Shown here: positions 45,921 to 54,898 of the stretch, piece after piece
Numbering within the stretch: the first letter of the stretch is position 1
Layout of the letters: each line of letters starts with the position of its first letter
NCBI RefSeq assembly: GCF_001426645.1
Contig: NZ_LMEX01000004.1
Location: 310,492 to 374,491, forward strand
DNA from: Rhodanobacter sp. Root480
GTDB taxonomy: Bacteria; Pseudomonadota; Gammaproteobacteria; Xanthomonadales; Rhodanobacteraceae
Reading direction: 5' to 3'
Length of the DNA stretch: 64,000 bases
The notes under the pieces: model-generated
Databases searched by the model: none
The model's input: only the letters and a program-made list of their open reading frames with translations
What the model was told of the DNA's origin: nothing
Translations under genes and position numbers: made by a program

Positions 45921-46859
45921 TCATCGTGTCGGACTCTCGGCAGTGAACGGAGAACAGCAAGGCTTGGCCACGGGCTGGAATTCCATCAGTTCCACGCGGG
46001 TGCCATCCGGGTCGTAGAGGTTTGCCTGCCACTTGCCATCCCTGCCCATTTGCGGGCCGTCGTGGCGTGGGCTCAACCGGTCCTGGTCGATCAGCGTCGT
46101 CACCGCCGCCTCCATGTTCGGCACGCCCAGCGAGAGGTGATTGAGCACGCCCAGTTGATGGGCGTCGACATGGTCGAGCGGTACCGTCGAGCCCGGGCCC
46201 ACCATCATGTATTCCAGCCAGTCCGTTCCATCGGGTACTTGCTGGGATATCCAGTCGACCGCGCCCTCCTTCATCGCGCCGTGCCAGTAAGGGCGAAAGC
46301 CCAGGATGTCGCGGTAGAAAGCATCTTCTTTGGCGCGGTCGTGGACCAGGTAACCGACATGGATGATGCGCCCGCTGATCGCACCGGCCACGGCGGTGGT
46401 GTCGCTGGTGGCCGGTTGCACGAATTGCACTTCGTTGCCTTCCGGGTCGTTCACCGAGAACCACTTGCCGTCTTCGCCATGATGCAGCTCACTCGTCCCG
46501 GTCACGCCACGCGCCAGCAGATAGGCGCGCAGGCCTGCCACATCGGCGGTGTTGTACGCCACGTGCGCCAGCATGCTCTTGCCGTGATGCGCCGGTGCGG
46601 GCAGCACTTCGACGAACTGCTGCGGGCTGAAGTAATAGCGCACGCCTGCGGTCGTCTCCGGGTCCGCACCTTTTTTCGCCCCCAGGATCACCGTGTAGAA
46701 ATGCTCGCTGGCCGCGCGGTCGGTCGAATAGACGGCCAGATGCGACACGCCCGTAATCGCCGGGCGCACATCCTTCGCCAAGGCTGGGCTTGTCGCTCCA
46801 CCCAGAAGCATCGCCCCTGCCATCGCCACGGCTCCAAACGTGAATTTCCTGCCCATCAT
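45921..46859 (-). CDS. Exported VOC (glyoxalase-fold) protein
   Basis: 312 residues with a signal peptide (FGAVAMAGAMLLGGATSPALA). Two vicinal-oxygen-chelate modules follow: the first ITGVSHLAVYSTDRAASEHF through FSVNDPEGNEVQFV, the second GRIIHVGYLVHDRAKEDAFY through LYDPDGTRVELMEF. Each carries the His and Glu positions that bind a divalent metal. VOC enzymes in the periplasm are unusual. The gene starts 24 bases after the Tat-exported TIM-barrel gene and should be co-transcribed with it. The reaction is unknown. Confidence 0.85.
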   Translation of the reverse strand: MMGRKFTFGAVAMAGAMLLGGATSPALAKDVRPAITGVSHLAVYSTDRAASEHFYTVILGAKKGADPETTAGVRYYFSPQQFVEVLPAPAHHGKSMLAHVAYNTADVAGLRAYLLARGVTGTSELHHGEDGKWFSVNDPEGNEVQFVQPATSDTTAVAGAISGRIIHVGYLVHDRAKEDAFYRDILGFRPYWHGAMKEGAVDWISQQVPDGTDWLEYMMVGPGSTVPLDHVDAHQLGVLNHLSLGVPNMEAAVTTLIDQDRLSPRHDGPQMGRDGKWQANLYDPDGTRVELMEFQPVAKPCCSPFTAESPTR

Positions 46860-46883
46860 GGCGCTTCCCCGTTGGTGGCTTGA

Positions 46884-47798
46884 TTACAGCGATTGCAGAT
46901 AGTCGCGGCACGCCGCCAGCGATTCCATGATCGGCTGCACATGCGGCGGTTCCTGTTCGACGAACGCGTGCACCACGCCGGCCTTGCGTGCGGCGGCGAA
47001 GATCGGCGGCCAGTCGATCACGTCGCCGGTGCCGATCACTCCACTCGCGAAATCGTTGCCATAGGTGCCCGGCGCAGGCCGTGCCTTGAGACCCTTGATG
47101 TGCAGCAGGCGGATCCGGTCGGCATGCTTCCTCAGCAGCGCGATCGGATCGACGCCACCGGCCACCGCCCAGGCGACATCCAGTTCCAGCTTCACCAGCG
47201 CCGGGTCGGTGTGTTCCAGGATCACGTCGTAGCCGCGCTGTCCGTCGTACTCGGCGAACTCGATCGGGTGGTTGTGGTATCCGAGCTTCAACCCCGCCGC
47301 CTTCGCCAGCGCACCGATCCGGTTGAGCTCGGCCGCGTTCTTCTTCCACGCGTCGAGCGTCATGGCGTCGCGGATCGCCGGGATCCAGTCGCCCTCCCCC
47401 AGTGGTTTGTCCGGCCGCGGTGAGGACGCCACGATCCACTGCACGCCCATCGCCCGCGCATCCGCGATGCGGGCAGCGGCATCGCCGAACAGGTCGCCCA
47501 TCGAGAAATGCGCGCTCACCGGCTTCAACCCGGCCTGCACGATCGCCTGGCGAAACGCCTGCGGCGTGCGTCCGTGCAGGCCCGCCGTTTCGATTTCGCG
47601 GTAACCCAGCGTCGCAAGCTGCGCCAGGGTGCCCTCGAAATCCTGATCCAGCTCGGCCTTTACCGACCACAGCTGCACGCCCAGCGGCCACGGATAACCG
47701 CCGCCGGCCGCCCACGCAAAACGCGGCAACACACTTGCCACCGCACCGGCGCCCAATACACCCATTACACCCAGCATCTCGCGCCTCGTCATCGTCAT
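46884..47798 (-). CDS. Tat-exported sugar isomerase/epimerase-like TIM-barrel protein
   Basis: 304 residues. The N-terminus MTMTRREMLGVMGVLGAG is a twin-arginine signal; the rest is an AP-endonuclease-2/xylose-isomerase-type TIM barrel (PWPLGVQLWSVKAELDQDF, YREIETAGLHG, LGYHNHPIEFAEYDGQRGYD, VKLELDVAWAVAGG, VHAFVEQEPP), with metal-binding Glu, Asp and His. Relatives are annotated as sugar phosphate isomerase/epimerase. Export suggests that free or oxidised sugars, not sugar phosphates, are handled. Operon partner: the VOC protein. Confidence 0.88.
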   Translation of the reverse strand: MTMTRREMLGVMGVLGAGAVASVLPRFAWAAGGGYPWPLGVQLWSVKAELDQDFEGTLAQLATLGYREIETAGLHGRTPQAFRQAIVQAGLKPVSAHFSMGDLFGDAAARIADARAMGVQWIVASSPRPDKPLGEGDWIPAIRDAMTLDAWKKNAAELNRIGALAKAAGLKLGYHNHPIEFAEYDGQRGYDVILEHTDPALVKLELDVAWAVAGGVDPIALLRKHADRIRLLHIKGLKARPAPGTYGNDFASGVIGTGDVIDWPPIFAAARKAGVVHAFVEQEPPHVQPIMESLAACRDYLQSL

Positions 47799-48255
47799 GC
47801 CGTTCTCTCCTTGCTGCCGGCCGCCGTTGCGACAGCCGCGCGCGAAACCATCGCCTCCGGCAACGCAAGCCCGTGCCGACGGCGTCCGATGTGGCGCCCA
47901 CATGCGCCGTGTCGCCCGTGCCCTCCGCGTAGGTATAACGCATCGCGGCCGGCCTTCCCATCCCGACTCCACGCCCCCGGCGACAAGCGCGGGAAAACCC
48001 TCGACTGGTTGTATCCCCCGGTGTGGAGAAGCCCCGACCAAAAAGTACCCGCGGCGGGCCGGGTGTGCGACCGATGGCCGTGATGTTCGGCAAGCAGCGA
48101 CTGTGATAACAAAACCGGCGAAATATAGATGGCTAAACGAATATGGCACTTCGAAAAGAATGTACAAAACCGCTGTCGATTGATGGATTGCAAACGCACA
48201 CGCGCAATTTTTTACGTAAGATCAAACGGACCATCGACCATGAAGGAGAGATCGC
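47799..48255. other. Divergent intergenic region (457 bases)
   Basis: It separates the TIM-barrel gene and the exported esterase. From about 48100 it becomes AT-rich, which fits promoter sequence for the esterase; TTGCAA at 48188-48193 could be a -35 element, but no good -10 is visible at the right distance. The open frames here are overlaps in several frames without any protein-like features. Confidence 0.4.
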
Positions 48256-49215
48256 GTGAAGCAAGTGGAAAGCATGACGAAAGTGCGCCGTTCCAGCCGT
48301 AACGCCTGCCTGACCCTGGGCCTGGCACTTGCGTTCGCCCTCGCCGCCCCGGCCCAGGCGCAGAACGACAAGATGACCCCGATCCCCACGCCCGCGCAGG
48401 CCAACGCCATCGAGCTGGGAACGGGCGCGCTGCCGAATGCCACGGCGAGCGAGTCGTGGCACAGCCAGTACGGCAGCACCTTCGCGCGCAACGTCACCGT
48501 CGCCACGCTCACGCCTTACCTGCCCGATGCGGGCAAGGCCACTGGTGCAGCGGTCATCGTCGCGCCGGGTGGCGGCTTCAGGACGCTGTCGATGGAGAAC
48601 GAAGGCTCGGACGTGGCCAAGGCGCTTGCCGCCCAGGGCGTCGCCGCCTTCGTGCTGAAGTATCGGCTGAAGCAGACGCCCAAGGACATGGCCGGCTTCG
48701 AGGAGTCGATGAAGAAGATGTTCTCGTCGACCGCCAAGCGACCGGAGCCGAAGGCAAGCGACGTCATCTCCGATCTCGCCCCGCAGCTCGCCGACTCGCG
48801 CGCGGCCTTCGAACTGGTGCGCAAGAACGCCGCCAAATGGCACGTCAATCCCAATGAGGTCGGCATGGTCGGCTTCTCCGCCGGCGCCATGCTGACGCTG
48901 GCCACCGAACTGAACGACAAGACCGCCAAACCCGCCTTCATCGGCATCATCTACGGCCCGCTCGCCGCGGTGAAAGTACCGGCCGACGCGCCGCCGATGT
49001 TCGTGGCGCTGGCCGCTGACGATCCGTTCTTCGGCAACGCCGGCTTCGGCCTCATCCAGAGCTGGCGCGACGCCAAGCGGCCGGTGGAATTCCACCTGTA
49101 TGAGCAAGGCGGCCACGGCTTCGGCATGTACCAGAAAACAACCACCAGCACCGGTTGGTTCGGCGACTTCTCCCGCTGGCTGACGATGCACGGCTGGATC
49201 AAGCCGGCGCACTGA
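48256..49215 (+). CDS. Exported alpha/beta-hydrolase (acetyl-esterase/xylan esterase-like)
   Basis: The start is GTG 48256, six bases after AAGGAGAG; an in-frame ATG at 48274 is less well supported. 319 residues with a signal peptide (LGLALAFALAAPAQA). The hydrolase fold shows GAAVIVAPGGGFRTLSMENE (oxyanion loop), the nucleophile in VGMVGFSAGAMLTLA (GxSxG) and the catalytic His in QGGHGFGMYQ. This matches the acetyl-xylan esterase-like / BD-FAE-like group. Removal of acetyl groups from hemicellulose fragments is the likely role, in line with GH51, GH1 and GH31 around it. Confidence 0.88.
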   Translation: MKQVESMTKVRRSSRNACLTLGLALAFALAAPAQAQNDKMTPIPTPAQANAIELGTGALPNATASESWHSQYGSTFARNVTVATLTPYLPDAGKATGAAVIVAPGGGFRTLSMENEGSDVAKALAAQGVAAFVLKYRLKQTPKDMAGFEESMKKMFSSTAKRPEPKASDVISDLAPQLADSRAAFELVRKNAAKWHVNPNEVGMVGFSAGAMLTLATELNDKTAKPAFIGIIYGPLAAVKVPADAPPMFVALAADDPFFGNAGFGLIQSWRDAKRPVEFHLYEQGGHGFGMYQKTTTSTGWFGDFSRWLTMHGWIKPAH

Positions 49216-49366
49216 GCTTCATACCGGGCGCGGGCGGCAAAATTTCGCGCACATCGAGGCGGCGGGCACCAGCCGCCGCCCGGACCTTTGCCAGGGTGAA
49301 TCGTGCGATCACGAACGCGCCCGGCTCGATGCCTGTCCCCGGGGGCGGCACGTTCTTTCAAAGATA

Positions 49367-51655
49367 ATGGAGACGCCTGTGCCCCCATTGCGATTCATCA
49401 CGCTGGTTTGCTCGCTCGCGCTCATGACTGGTGTGCAAGCCCATGCGGACACTGTCAAGGCGAGGCTCGACTCGAACACGGGGCTGGCGCTTTCCACCGA
49501 AAAAGGCGTCCTGCATCTCGCGCCGTGGACGAGCCGGATCGTGCACGTCGAATTTGGTACGCCGGGCTATGCGGGCAACTACAACCCCGCCGTCATCGCC
49601 ACGGCGTCCAAGGTTCAATTCAAGATCAGCGAAACCCGCGCCGCATATGTACTGAAGACCAGCGACCTGAACGTCGAGGTCGACAAGGCGACTGCGCGCG
49701 TCAGCTTTTTCGACAAGGCGCACCATCTTTTGTTGCAGGAGGGTGATCGTGATATCGGCGTGGGGACAAGGCAGGATTTCCTGACGCACACGCCCATCTA
49801 TGGCCTCGGCCAGCACCAGAATGGCCTGCTCGACTACAGCGGGGCCAGGGTTCATCTGCAACAGGCCAATACCGATGTCGCCGTACCGATGATGGTGTCA
49901 CCGCAGGGGTTTGGCCTGTTGTGGAACAACGCCTCGGTGATGGACGTCGATGTCGGCGTGGCGGGCAAGCCCCCGCTGGTCGTTCATAACGAAGCGGGCC
50001 CGGGCATCGATTACGACTTTATCGCCGGGCCGGAAATCCACGACGTCATCGCCGGGTATCGCTGGCTGACCGGCGATGTGCCGATGATGGCCCGCTGGAC
50101 CTGGGGCATGTGGCAATCCAAGGAGCACTACGCCACGCAGGATGAGCTGGAATCGATTCCGGCGCGCTACCGCAAGATGGGTGTGCCGATCGATGCCGTC
50201 GTGCAGGACTGGCAGTACTGGCGGGACGGGCAATGGGGCAGCCATCGCATGGATCCGGCTCGCTACCCCGATCCGGCCGCGATGGTGGAGGCCATCCACG
50301 CCATGCACGTCCACACCATCATCTCCGTGTGGCCACGCTTTGATCCGGGCACCGACAATCTGGCCGCGTTGAGCAAGGCCGGCGCGGTGCTTCCCGGCGT
50401 CTATCCGAACGTTTATCCGCCCGGCTGGGGGCGCTGGTACGACGCGTGGAATCCGCAAGGGCGCGCCCTTTACTGGCAGCAGGTCATGGCGCGTCTTGGT
50501 GTCTACGGGTTCGATGGCTGGTGGCTCGATGGCGATGAGGCCGAACTGGGTGGCGCAACCGGCGAGATGCGCGAAATCGCTACGGCAGCCGGTCCGGGCA
50601 TCGTCGTCAACAACTCGTTTCCGCTGCTGCATACCTCGGCCGTGCATGACGGCATGCTGCGTGACCAGCCGGGCAAGCGCGTTTTCATTCTGTCGCGCTC
50701 GGCCTATGCCGGCCAGCAGCGCAACGGCGTGATCACCTGGTCGGGCGACACCCATGCCAGCTGGGAAACGCTGCGGCGTCAGATTCCGGCAGCGCTGAAT
50801 TTCTCGATGAGCGGCATCCCTTACTGGTCGGCGGACATCGGCGGCTTCTTCAGCCCCGACCAGGCGAAGGACCCCGGCTATACCGAGTTGTTTGTGCGTT
50901 GGCACCAGTTCGGTGTGTTCAATCCGATGTTCCGTATTCACGGCGCCGGCAACGGCAAGGAGATATGGACGTTCGACCCCGCCACGCAAAAGATCCTGAT
51001 CGACGATGTGAAACTGCGCTACCGCTTGCTGCCCTATATCTATGCCACCTCATGGGACGTCACCGCCCATCAAGGCACGATGATGCGCGCGCTGGCATTC
51101 GATTTCCGCACCGACCCCAAGGCGTTGGCGGTGACGGACCAGTACATGTTCGGCAAGGAGGTTCTCGTCGCACCGGTGCTGCAAGCGGGCGCCACCGCGC
51201 GCAACGTCTACCTGCCTGGCCCGGATGGCTGGTACGACTTCTGGACTGGCGCGCGACAAGCAGGCGGGCGCACCGTGTCGGCAGCGACACCGCTGGCGCA
51301 TATTCCGCTGTTCATCCGTGCGGGTTCCATTCTGCCCCTGGGCCCGGTCAAACCCTATGCCGACGCACCGAGTGATGAGCCGACGGAACTGCGCGTTTTC
51401 CCCGGCAAGGATGGCGATCTCACCTATTACGATGATGCAGGCGACGGTTACGGTTATCAGAAGGGCCAGTACGCCACCATCGCCATGCGCTGGAACGACA
51501 CCTCGCACACGCTGAAGCTTGCTGCGCGTCAGGGGCACTATCGGGACATGGCAGCGAAACTCGCCTTTCGCATCACCTGCAAGCAGGGCAGTGCAGGCCG
51601 CGTCCTGAGCTATGACGGCGGGGCGCAAACCGTGTCGCTGCCCGACTGTCGGTGA
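49367..51655 (+). CDS. GH31 alpha-glycosidase (alpha-xylosidase/alpha-glucosidase type), exported
   Basis: 762 residues with a signal peptide (FITLVCSLALMTGVQAHA). GH31 features: the N-terminal beta-sandwich (YGLGQHQNGLLDYSG), PARYRKMGVPIDAVVQDWQY, the nucleophile Asp388 in FDGWWLDGDEAE, the acid/base Asp461 in TWSGDTHASWETLR and the C-terminal DUF5110-like part (ELRVFPGKDGDLTYYDDAGD). The WLDGDEAE environment is common in alpha-xylosidases, so side-chain xylose removal from xyloglucan is plausible, but alpha-glucosidase activity is not excluded. It follows the esterase on the same strand after 151 bases. Confidence 0.92.
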   Translation: METPVPPLRFITLVCSLALMTGVQAHADTVKARLDSNTGLALSTEKGVLHLAPWTSRIVHVEFGTPGYAGNYNPAVIATASKVQFKISETRAAYVLKTSDLNVEVDKATARVSFFDKAHHLLLQEGDRDIGVGTRQDFLTHTPIYGLGQHQNGLLDYSGARVHLQQANTDVAVPMMVSPQGFGLLWNNASVMDVDVGVAGKPPLVVHNEAGPGIDYDFIAGPEIHDVIAGYRWLTGDVPMMARWTWGMWQSKEHYATQDELESIPARYRKMGVPIDAVVQDWQYWRDGQWGSHRMDPARYPDPAAMVEAIHAMHVHTIISVWPRFDPGTDNLAALSKAGAVLPGVYPNVYPPGWGRWYDAWNPQGRALYWQQVMARLGVYGFDGWWLDGDEAELGGATGEMREIATAAGPGIVVNNSFPLLHTSAVHDGMLRDQPGKRVFILSRSAYAGQQRNGVITWSGDTHASWETLRRQIPAALNFSMSGIPYWSADIGGFFSPDQAKDPGYTELFVRWHQFGVFNPMFRIHGAGNGKEIWTFDPATQKILIDDVKLRYRLLPYIYATSWDVTAHQGTMMRALAFDFRTDPKALAVTDQYMFGKEVLVAPVLQAGATARNVYLPGPDGWYDFWTGARQAGGRTVSAATPLAHIPLFIRAGSILPLGPVKPYADAPSDEPTELRVFPGKDGDLTYYDDAGDGYGYQKGQYATIAMRWNDTSHTLKLAARQGHYRDMAAKLAFRITCKQGSAGRVLSYDGGAQTVSLPDCR

Positions 51656-51734
51656 TGGGCCCTGCCTCAAACCCGTAAAGGATTTTCGGTGAAGCCGCTC
51701 TGTTTTCATTCGCCGAACCAACGCCAGGAGTTTG

Positions 51735-51750
51735 GCAACCTTAAGGTTGC
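51735..51750. promoter_or_regulatory. Perfect 16-base palindrome, probable ArsR operator 1
   Basis: GCAACCTTAAGGTTGC is a perfect inverted repeat 57 bases upstream of the SRPBCC start. A second copy with the same arms lies at 51776-51791. Autoregulation by the ArsR-type protein encoded in the operon is the simplest reading. Confidence 0.75.
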
Positions 51751-51775
51751 ATGTCGGGCATGACTCGTGCATCAT

Positions 51776-51791
51776 GCAACCTCCCGGTTGC
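51776..51791. promoter_or_regulatory. Second copy, probable ArsR operator 2
   Basis: GCAACCTCCCGGTTGC has the same GCAACC/GGTTGC arms as operator 1 with a different centre. The two centres are 41 bases apart, about four helical turns, so dimers would sit on the same face of the DNA. Confidence 0.75.
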
Positions 51792-51806
51792 CATCGAGGA
51801 TCGCCC

Positions 51807-52298
51807 ATGGGTTCGTCTACTGATCGCATCGAACAACACATCCTGCTGCGCGCACCGCTGGAACGGGTGTGGCACGCACTGACCGATGCCCGCGCGTTCG
51901 GCGCCTGGTTCGGCATGGCGCTGGACGGCCCCTTCGTTGCCGGCCAGGCGATCACCGGCACGATCCAGCCCACCCAGGTCGACGCCGAAGTCGCGAAGTT
52001 GCAGGCGCCGCATGCCGGCACGCCATTCACGCTGTACATCGAACGCATCGAGCCGATGCGCATGTTCGCCTGGCGCTGGCATCCCTACGCGATCGAGCCG
52101 GGCATGGATTACGAGAAGGAGCCGACCACCCTGGTCACCTTCGAACTCGAAGCGGTGACGGAGGGCATCATGCTGCGGCTTGCCGAGTCGGGCTTCGATC
52201 AGCTGCCGGCCGCGCGCCGCGACGACGCGCTGCGCGCCAATGCCGGTGGCTGGGCCATGCAGATGGGCAACATCGAGAAATATGTCGCCGCGCACTGA
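51807..52298 (+). CDS. SRPBCC (AHSA1-like) family protein
   Basis: The ATG at 51807 gives 163 residues. RIEQHILLRAPLERVWHALT at the start and FAWRWHPYAIEPG plus VTFELEAVTEGIMLRLAESG are typical of the START/AHSA1 helix-grip fold, which binds hydrophobic ligands. The last 17 bases overlap the ArsR-type gene. In bacteria SRPBCC genes are very often paired with ArsR-like regulators, as here. Confidence 0.9.
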   Translation: MGSSTDRIEQHILLRAPLERVWHALTDARAFGAWFGMALDGPFVAGQAITGTIQPTQVDAEVAKLQAPHAGTPFTLYIERIEPMRMFAWRWHPYAIEPGMDYEKEPTTLVTFELEAVTEGIMLRLAESGFDQLPAARRDDALRANAGGWAMQMGNIEKYVAAH

Positions 52299-52635
52299 AC
52301 GCCCACGGCGCAAGGCCGGCGCGTTGTCCGCCAGCGCGCCGGTATTCGCCGCGCTGGGCGATGCCACCCGGCTGCGGCTGGTCGTCGCGCTGTGTGCCGG
52401 CGGCGCGCTGTCGATTGCCCAGCTCACCGCAGGCACCAACATCACCCGCCAAGCCGTCACCAAGCATCTGCAGGTACTTGCCGACGCCGGCCTGGTCCAG
52501 GACCTGCGCCAGGGCCGCGAGCGGTTGTGGGAGTTCACGCCGGCCCGGCTGGACGAGGCACGCCAGGCGCTGGACACGATCAGCGCACAGTGGGGCGCGG
52601 CGCTGACGCGGCTGCAGCGTTTTGTTGAATCGTGA
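52282..52635 (+). CDS. ArsR family transcriptional regulator
   Basis: The ATG at 52282 gives 117 residues. The winged-helix DNA-binding domain is clear: PVFAALGDATRLRLVVALCA, LSIAQLTAGTNITRQAVTKH (recognition helix), LQVLADAGLVQDLRQGRERL. No cysteine metal site of the classical arsenic type is visible, so it probably responds to a small organic molecule or to its SRPBCC partner. Likely binds the twin GCAACC-N4-GGTTGC palindromes upstream of the operon. Confidence 0.92.
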   Translation: MSPRTERPRRKAGALSASAPVFAALGDATRLRLVVALCAGGALSIAQLTAGTNITRQAVTKHLQVLADAGLVQDLRQGRERLWEFTPARLDEARQALDTISAQWGAALTRLQRFVES

Positions 52636-52806
52636 TGGCGACAAGGCGGCCACGGTTTCGGCATGCACCCGAGAGAAACGCCACGGCGGTGGGCACCGCC
52701 CGCCGCCGAATTTTTGTGCGGTGAGCGCGAGTCATCGACTTGCTGCTTCACTGCACTCCCTGTACAGAACATCCCTGCCCCTGTTCTGGCGGATGACCGG
52801 CCTGAC

Positions 52807-53940
52807 ATGAACATGCCCGCTGCAGCGCCCGACCATCCTTCCCGACCCGCCTTGCATCGCCGCCTGGCCGCATGGCTGGCCGCAGCGTTGCTGGCGGGCT
52901 GCGCCTCCCAGCCAACCCAGCCGCCACGCAGCCCGGCACAGGTGCGGGCGCAGATCGTGCGGTTGATGCCCGCCGGCGTGACCGATCGCGAGGGTTGGGC
53001 CACCGACATCCAGGTGGCTTTCGCGGCGCAAGATATCGAACCGCAGGCGTCCAACCTGTGTGCAGTGCTGGCGGTGGCCGAGCAGGAATCGGGTTTCAAG
53101 GTCGACCCGGTGGTGCCGGGGCTGGCGAAGATCGCGCGGCAGGAGATCGACCGCCGTGCCGGGGCGAAACACGTGCCCGGTTTCCTGGTGGATGCGGCGC
53201 TGTGGTTGAAGTCGCCCGATGGCCGCCGCTACAGCGAACGGCTGGCGGCGGCGCGCACCGAAAAGCAGCTGAGCGGGATCTTCCAGGATTTCATCGGCAT
53301 GGTGCCGCTGGGCAAGCGCCTGTTCGGCGACTTCAACCCGGTGCACACCGGCGGGCCGATGCAGGTGAGCATCGCGTTCGCCGAGGCGCACGCGCAGGAC
53401 TATCCGTATCCGGTGCAAGGTTCGATCCGTGATGAGGTGTTCAGCCGGCGCGGTGGCATGTACTTCGGCATCGCGCACCTGCTCGGCTACCCCGTGGATT
53501 ACCCGCAGCCGCTCTATCGCTTCGCCGATTTCAACGCCGGCTGGTACGCCAGCCGCAACGCCGCGTTCCAGCAGGCGGTGAGCGTCGCTTCCGGCATTCC
53601 GCTGGCGCTGGATGGCGACCTGCTGCCGCCGGGCGCCGGTTTCGGCGATCGCCCCGGTGCCACGGAACGGGCCGTGCGCAGCTTGTCCGCGCCGTTGGAC
53701 ATGAGTGATCGGGCCATCCATCGCGCGCTGGAACAGGGCGAGAGTCACGACTTTGCAGACAGCAAACTCTACGCCCGCGTGTATGCGCTGGCCGACGCCA
53801 TCGAACACAAACCGCTGCCGCGCGCGCAGTTGCCGGGCATCACCCTGAAGAGCCCCAAGATCACCCGCAAGCTCACCACCGCATGGTTTGCCGGGCGCGT
53901 GGACCAGCGCTGGCAGCGCTGCATGGCACGGGCGAAATAG
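52807..53940 (+). CDS. DUF1615 family lipoprotein
   Basis: The ATG at 52807 gives 377 residues with a lipobox (LLAGC, Cys32). The body follows the DUF1615 pattern: DREGWATDIQVAFAAQDI, AVAEQESGFKVDPVVPGL (a possible lysozyme-like Glu), NPVHTGGPMQVSIAFAEAHA, RRGGMYFGIAHLLGYPVDY and RFADFNAGWYASRNAAFQ. The combination of QESGF and GPMQVS resembles lytic transglycosylase folds, so a peptidoglycan role is possible. Function is not established. Confidence 0.88.
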   Translation: MNMPAAAPDHPSRPALHRRLAAWLAAALLAGCASQPTQPPRSPAQVRAQIVRLMPAGVTDREGWATDIQVAFAAQDIEPQASNLCAVLAVAEQESGFKVDPVVPGLAKIARQEIDRRAGAKHVPGFLVDAALWLKSPDGRRYSERLAAARTEKQLSGIFQDFIGMVPLGKRLFGDFNPVHTGGPMQVSIAFAEAHAQDYPYPVQGSIRDEVFSRRGGMYFGIAHLLGYPVDYPQPLYRFADFNAGWYASRNAAFQQAVSVASGIPLALDGDLLPPGAGFGDRPGATERAVRSLSAPLDMSDRAIHRALEQGESHDFADSKLYARVYALADAIEHKPLPRAQLPGITLKSPKITRKLTTAWFAGRVDQRWQRCMARAK

Positions 53941-54117
53941 CGGGCTCGACGAATCACCTGTCGCCGAACGTGACGATGGAATGCGGACTTGTATGACGCA
54001 TGGCAGTTGTGGCGCCCGTGACCGCCGTAACAGCATCGGCGCAACTGCCGGATTGTGGAAGGTAGCTCGAAAGCCCGGCCACTCCGGATCCCCGTTCTCG
54101 CAAAACAGGGAAAAACC

Positions 54118-54732
54118 ATGTGGCTTGTATCACCTGCGGTGAATGCGCTGATGGCGGTCCTGTTGCTGGCGGGCGTGCCGTTCCTGGGTTATTTCTTCTG
54201 GCATAAATGGCGACATCGGCGGCGCCTCGCCGACATCGCACGTCGCACAGGCCTGCAGGGATCGAGCGCCCGCTATCTGCTGATCAGTGCGGCGACAGCG
54301 CTGGTCGTGGCATGCGTGCTGCTGCTGTGGCAACCGCCGATGGCGCCGTTCCTGCGGGAAGGATCGCCGCAGCGGGTCTTTGCCGGGCTGGGGCTGGGCG
54401 TGCAGGCTGTCGTGATGGCGCTGCTTTACGGTGTGGTGCAGACCGGTTTCGTGGAGGAGCTGGTATTCCGCGGCCTGATCGCCGGGAGCCTGGCGCGACG
54501 GTTGCCGCTGGCGTGGGCGAACCTGCTGCAGGCGCTGATCTTCCTGCTGCCCCATCTGCTGATCCTGCAGACGATGCCGCAGATGTGGATGCTGCTGCCG
54601 TTGGTCTTCCTGCTGGCGTTGGCGATGGGCTGGGTGCGCATCAGGTCGGGCTCCATCCTGGGGCCATGGCTGGTGCATGCCACCTTGAACGTCACGATGT
54701 GCCTGATGGTGGCCGTACGCACGGCGGCCTGA
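54118..54732 (+). CDS. CPBP family intramembrane protease
   Basis: The ATG at 54118 gives 204 residues with about six membrane helices. The CPBP (Rce1-like) motifs are present: EELVFRG with Glu113-Glu114, His146 in FLLPHLLIL and HATLN with His187 and Asn191. These form the metal or glutamate site of the family. Bacterial members process membrane proteins or protect from bacteriocins; the target here is unknown. Confidence 0.88.
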   Translation: MWLVSPAVNALMAVLLLAGVPFLGYFFWHKWRHRRRLADIARRTGLQGSSARYLLISAATALVVACVLLLWQPPMAPFLREGSPQRVFAGLGLGVQAVVMALLYGVVQTGFVEELVFRGLIAGSLARRLPLAWANLLQALIFLLPHLLILQTMPQMWMLLPLVFLLALAMGWVRIRSGSILGPWLVHATLNVTMCLMVAVRTAA

Positions 54733-54898
54733 GCTTCGGCAACGAGGTGTGATCCGCCTTTGCTGATGGCCGCTGACCTTCACTCCTTGGTGAGGCGGTG
54801 AATCGTCAATTTCCGCCCAGATCCGGGAGCTCTCATCGCACCCATCTCAGGTGACAGCCTGCTTGACGACATCGACATCACAGCAAAGAGGCCACCGC

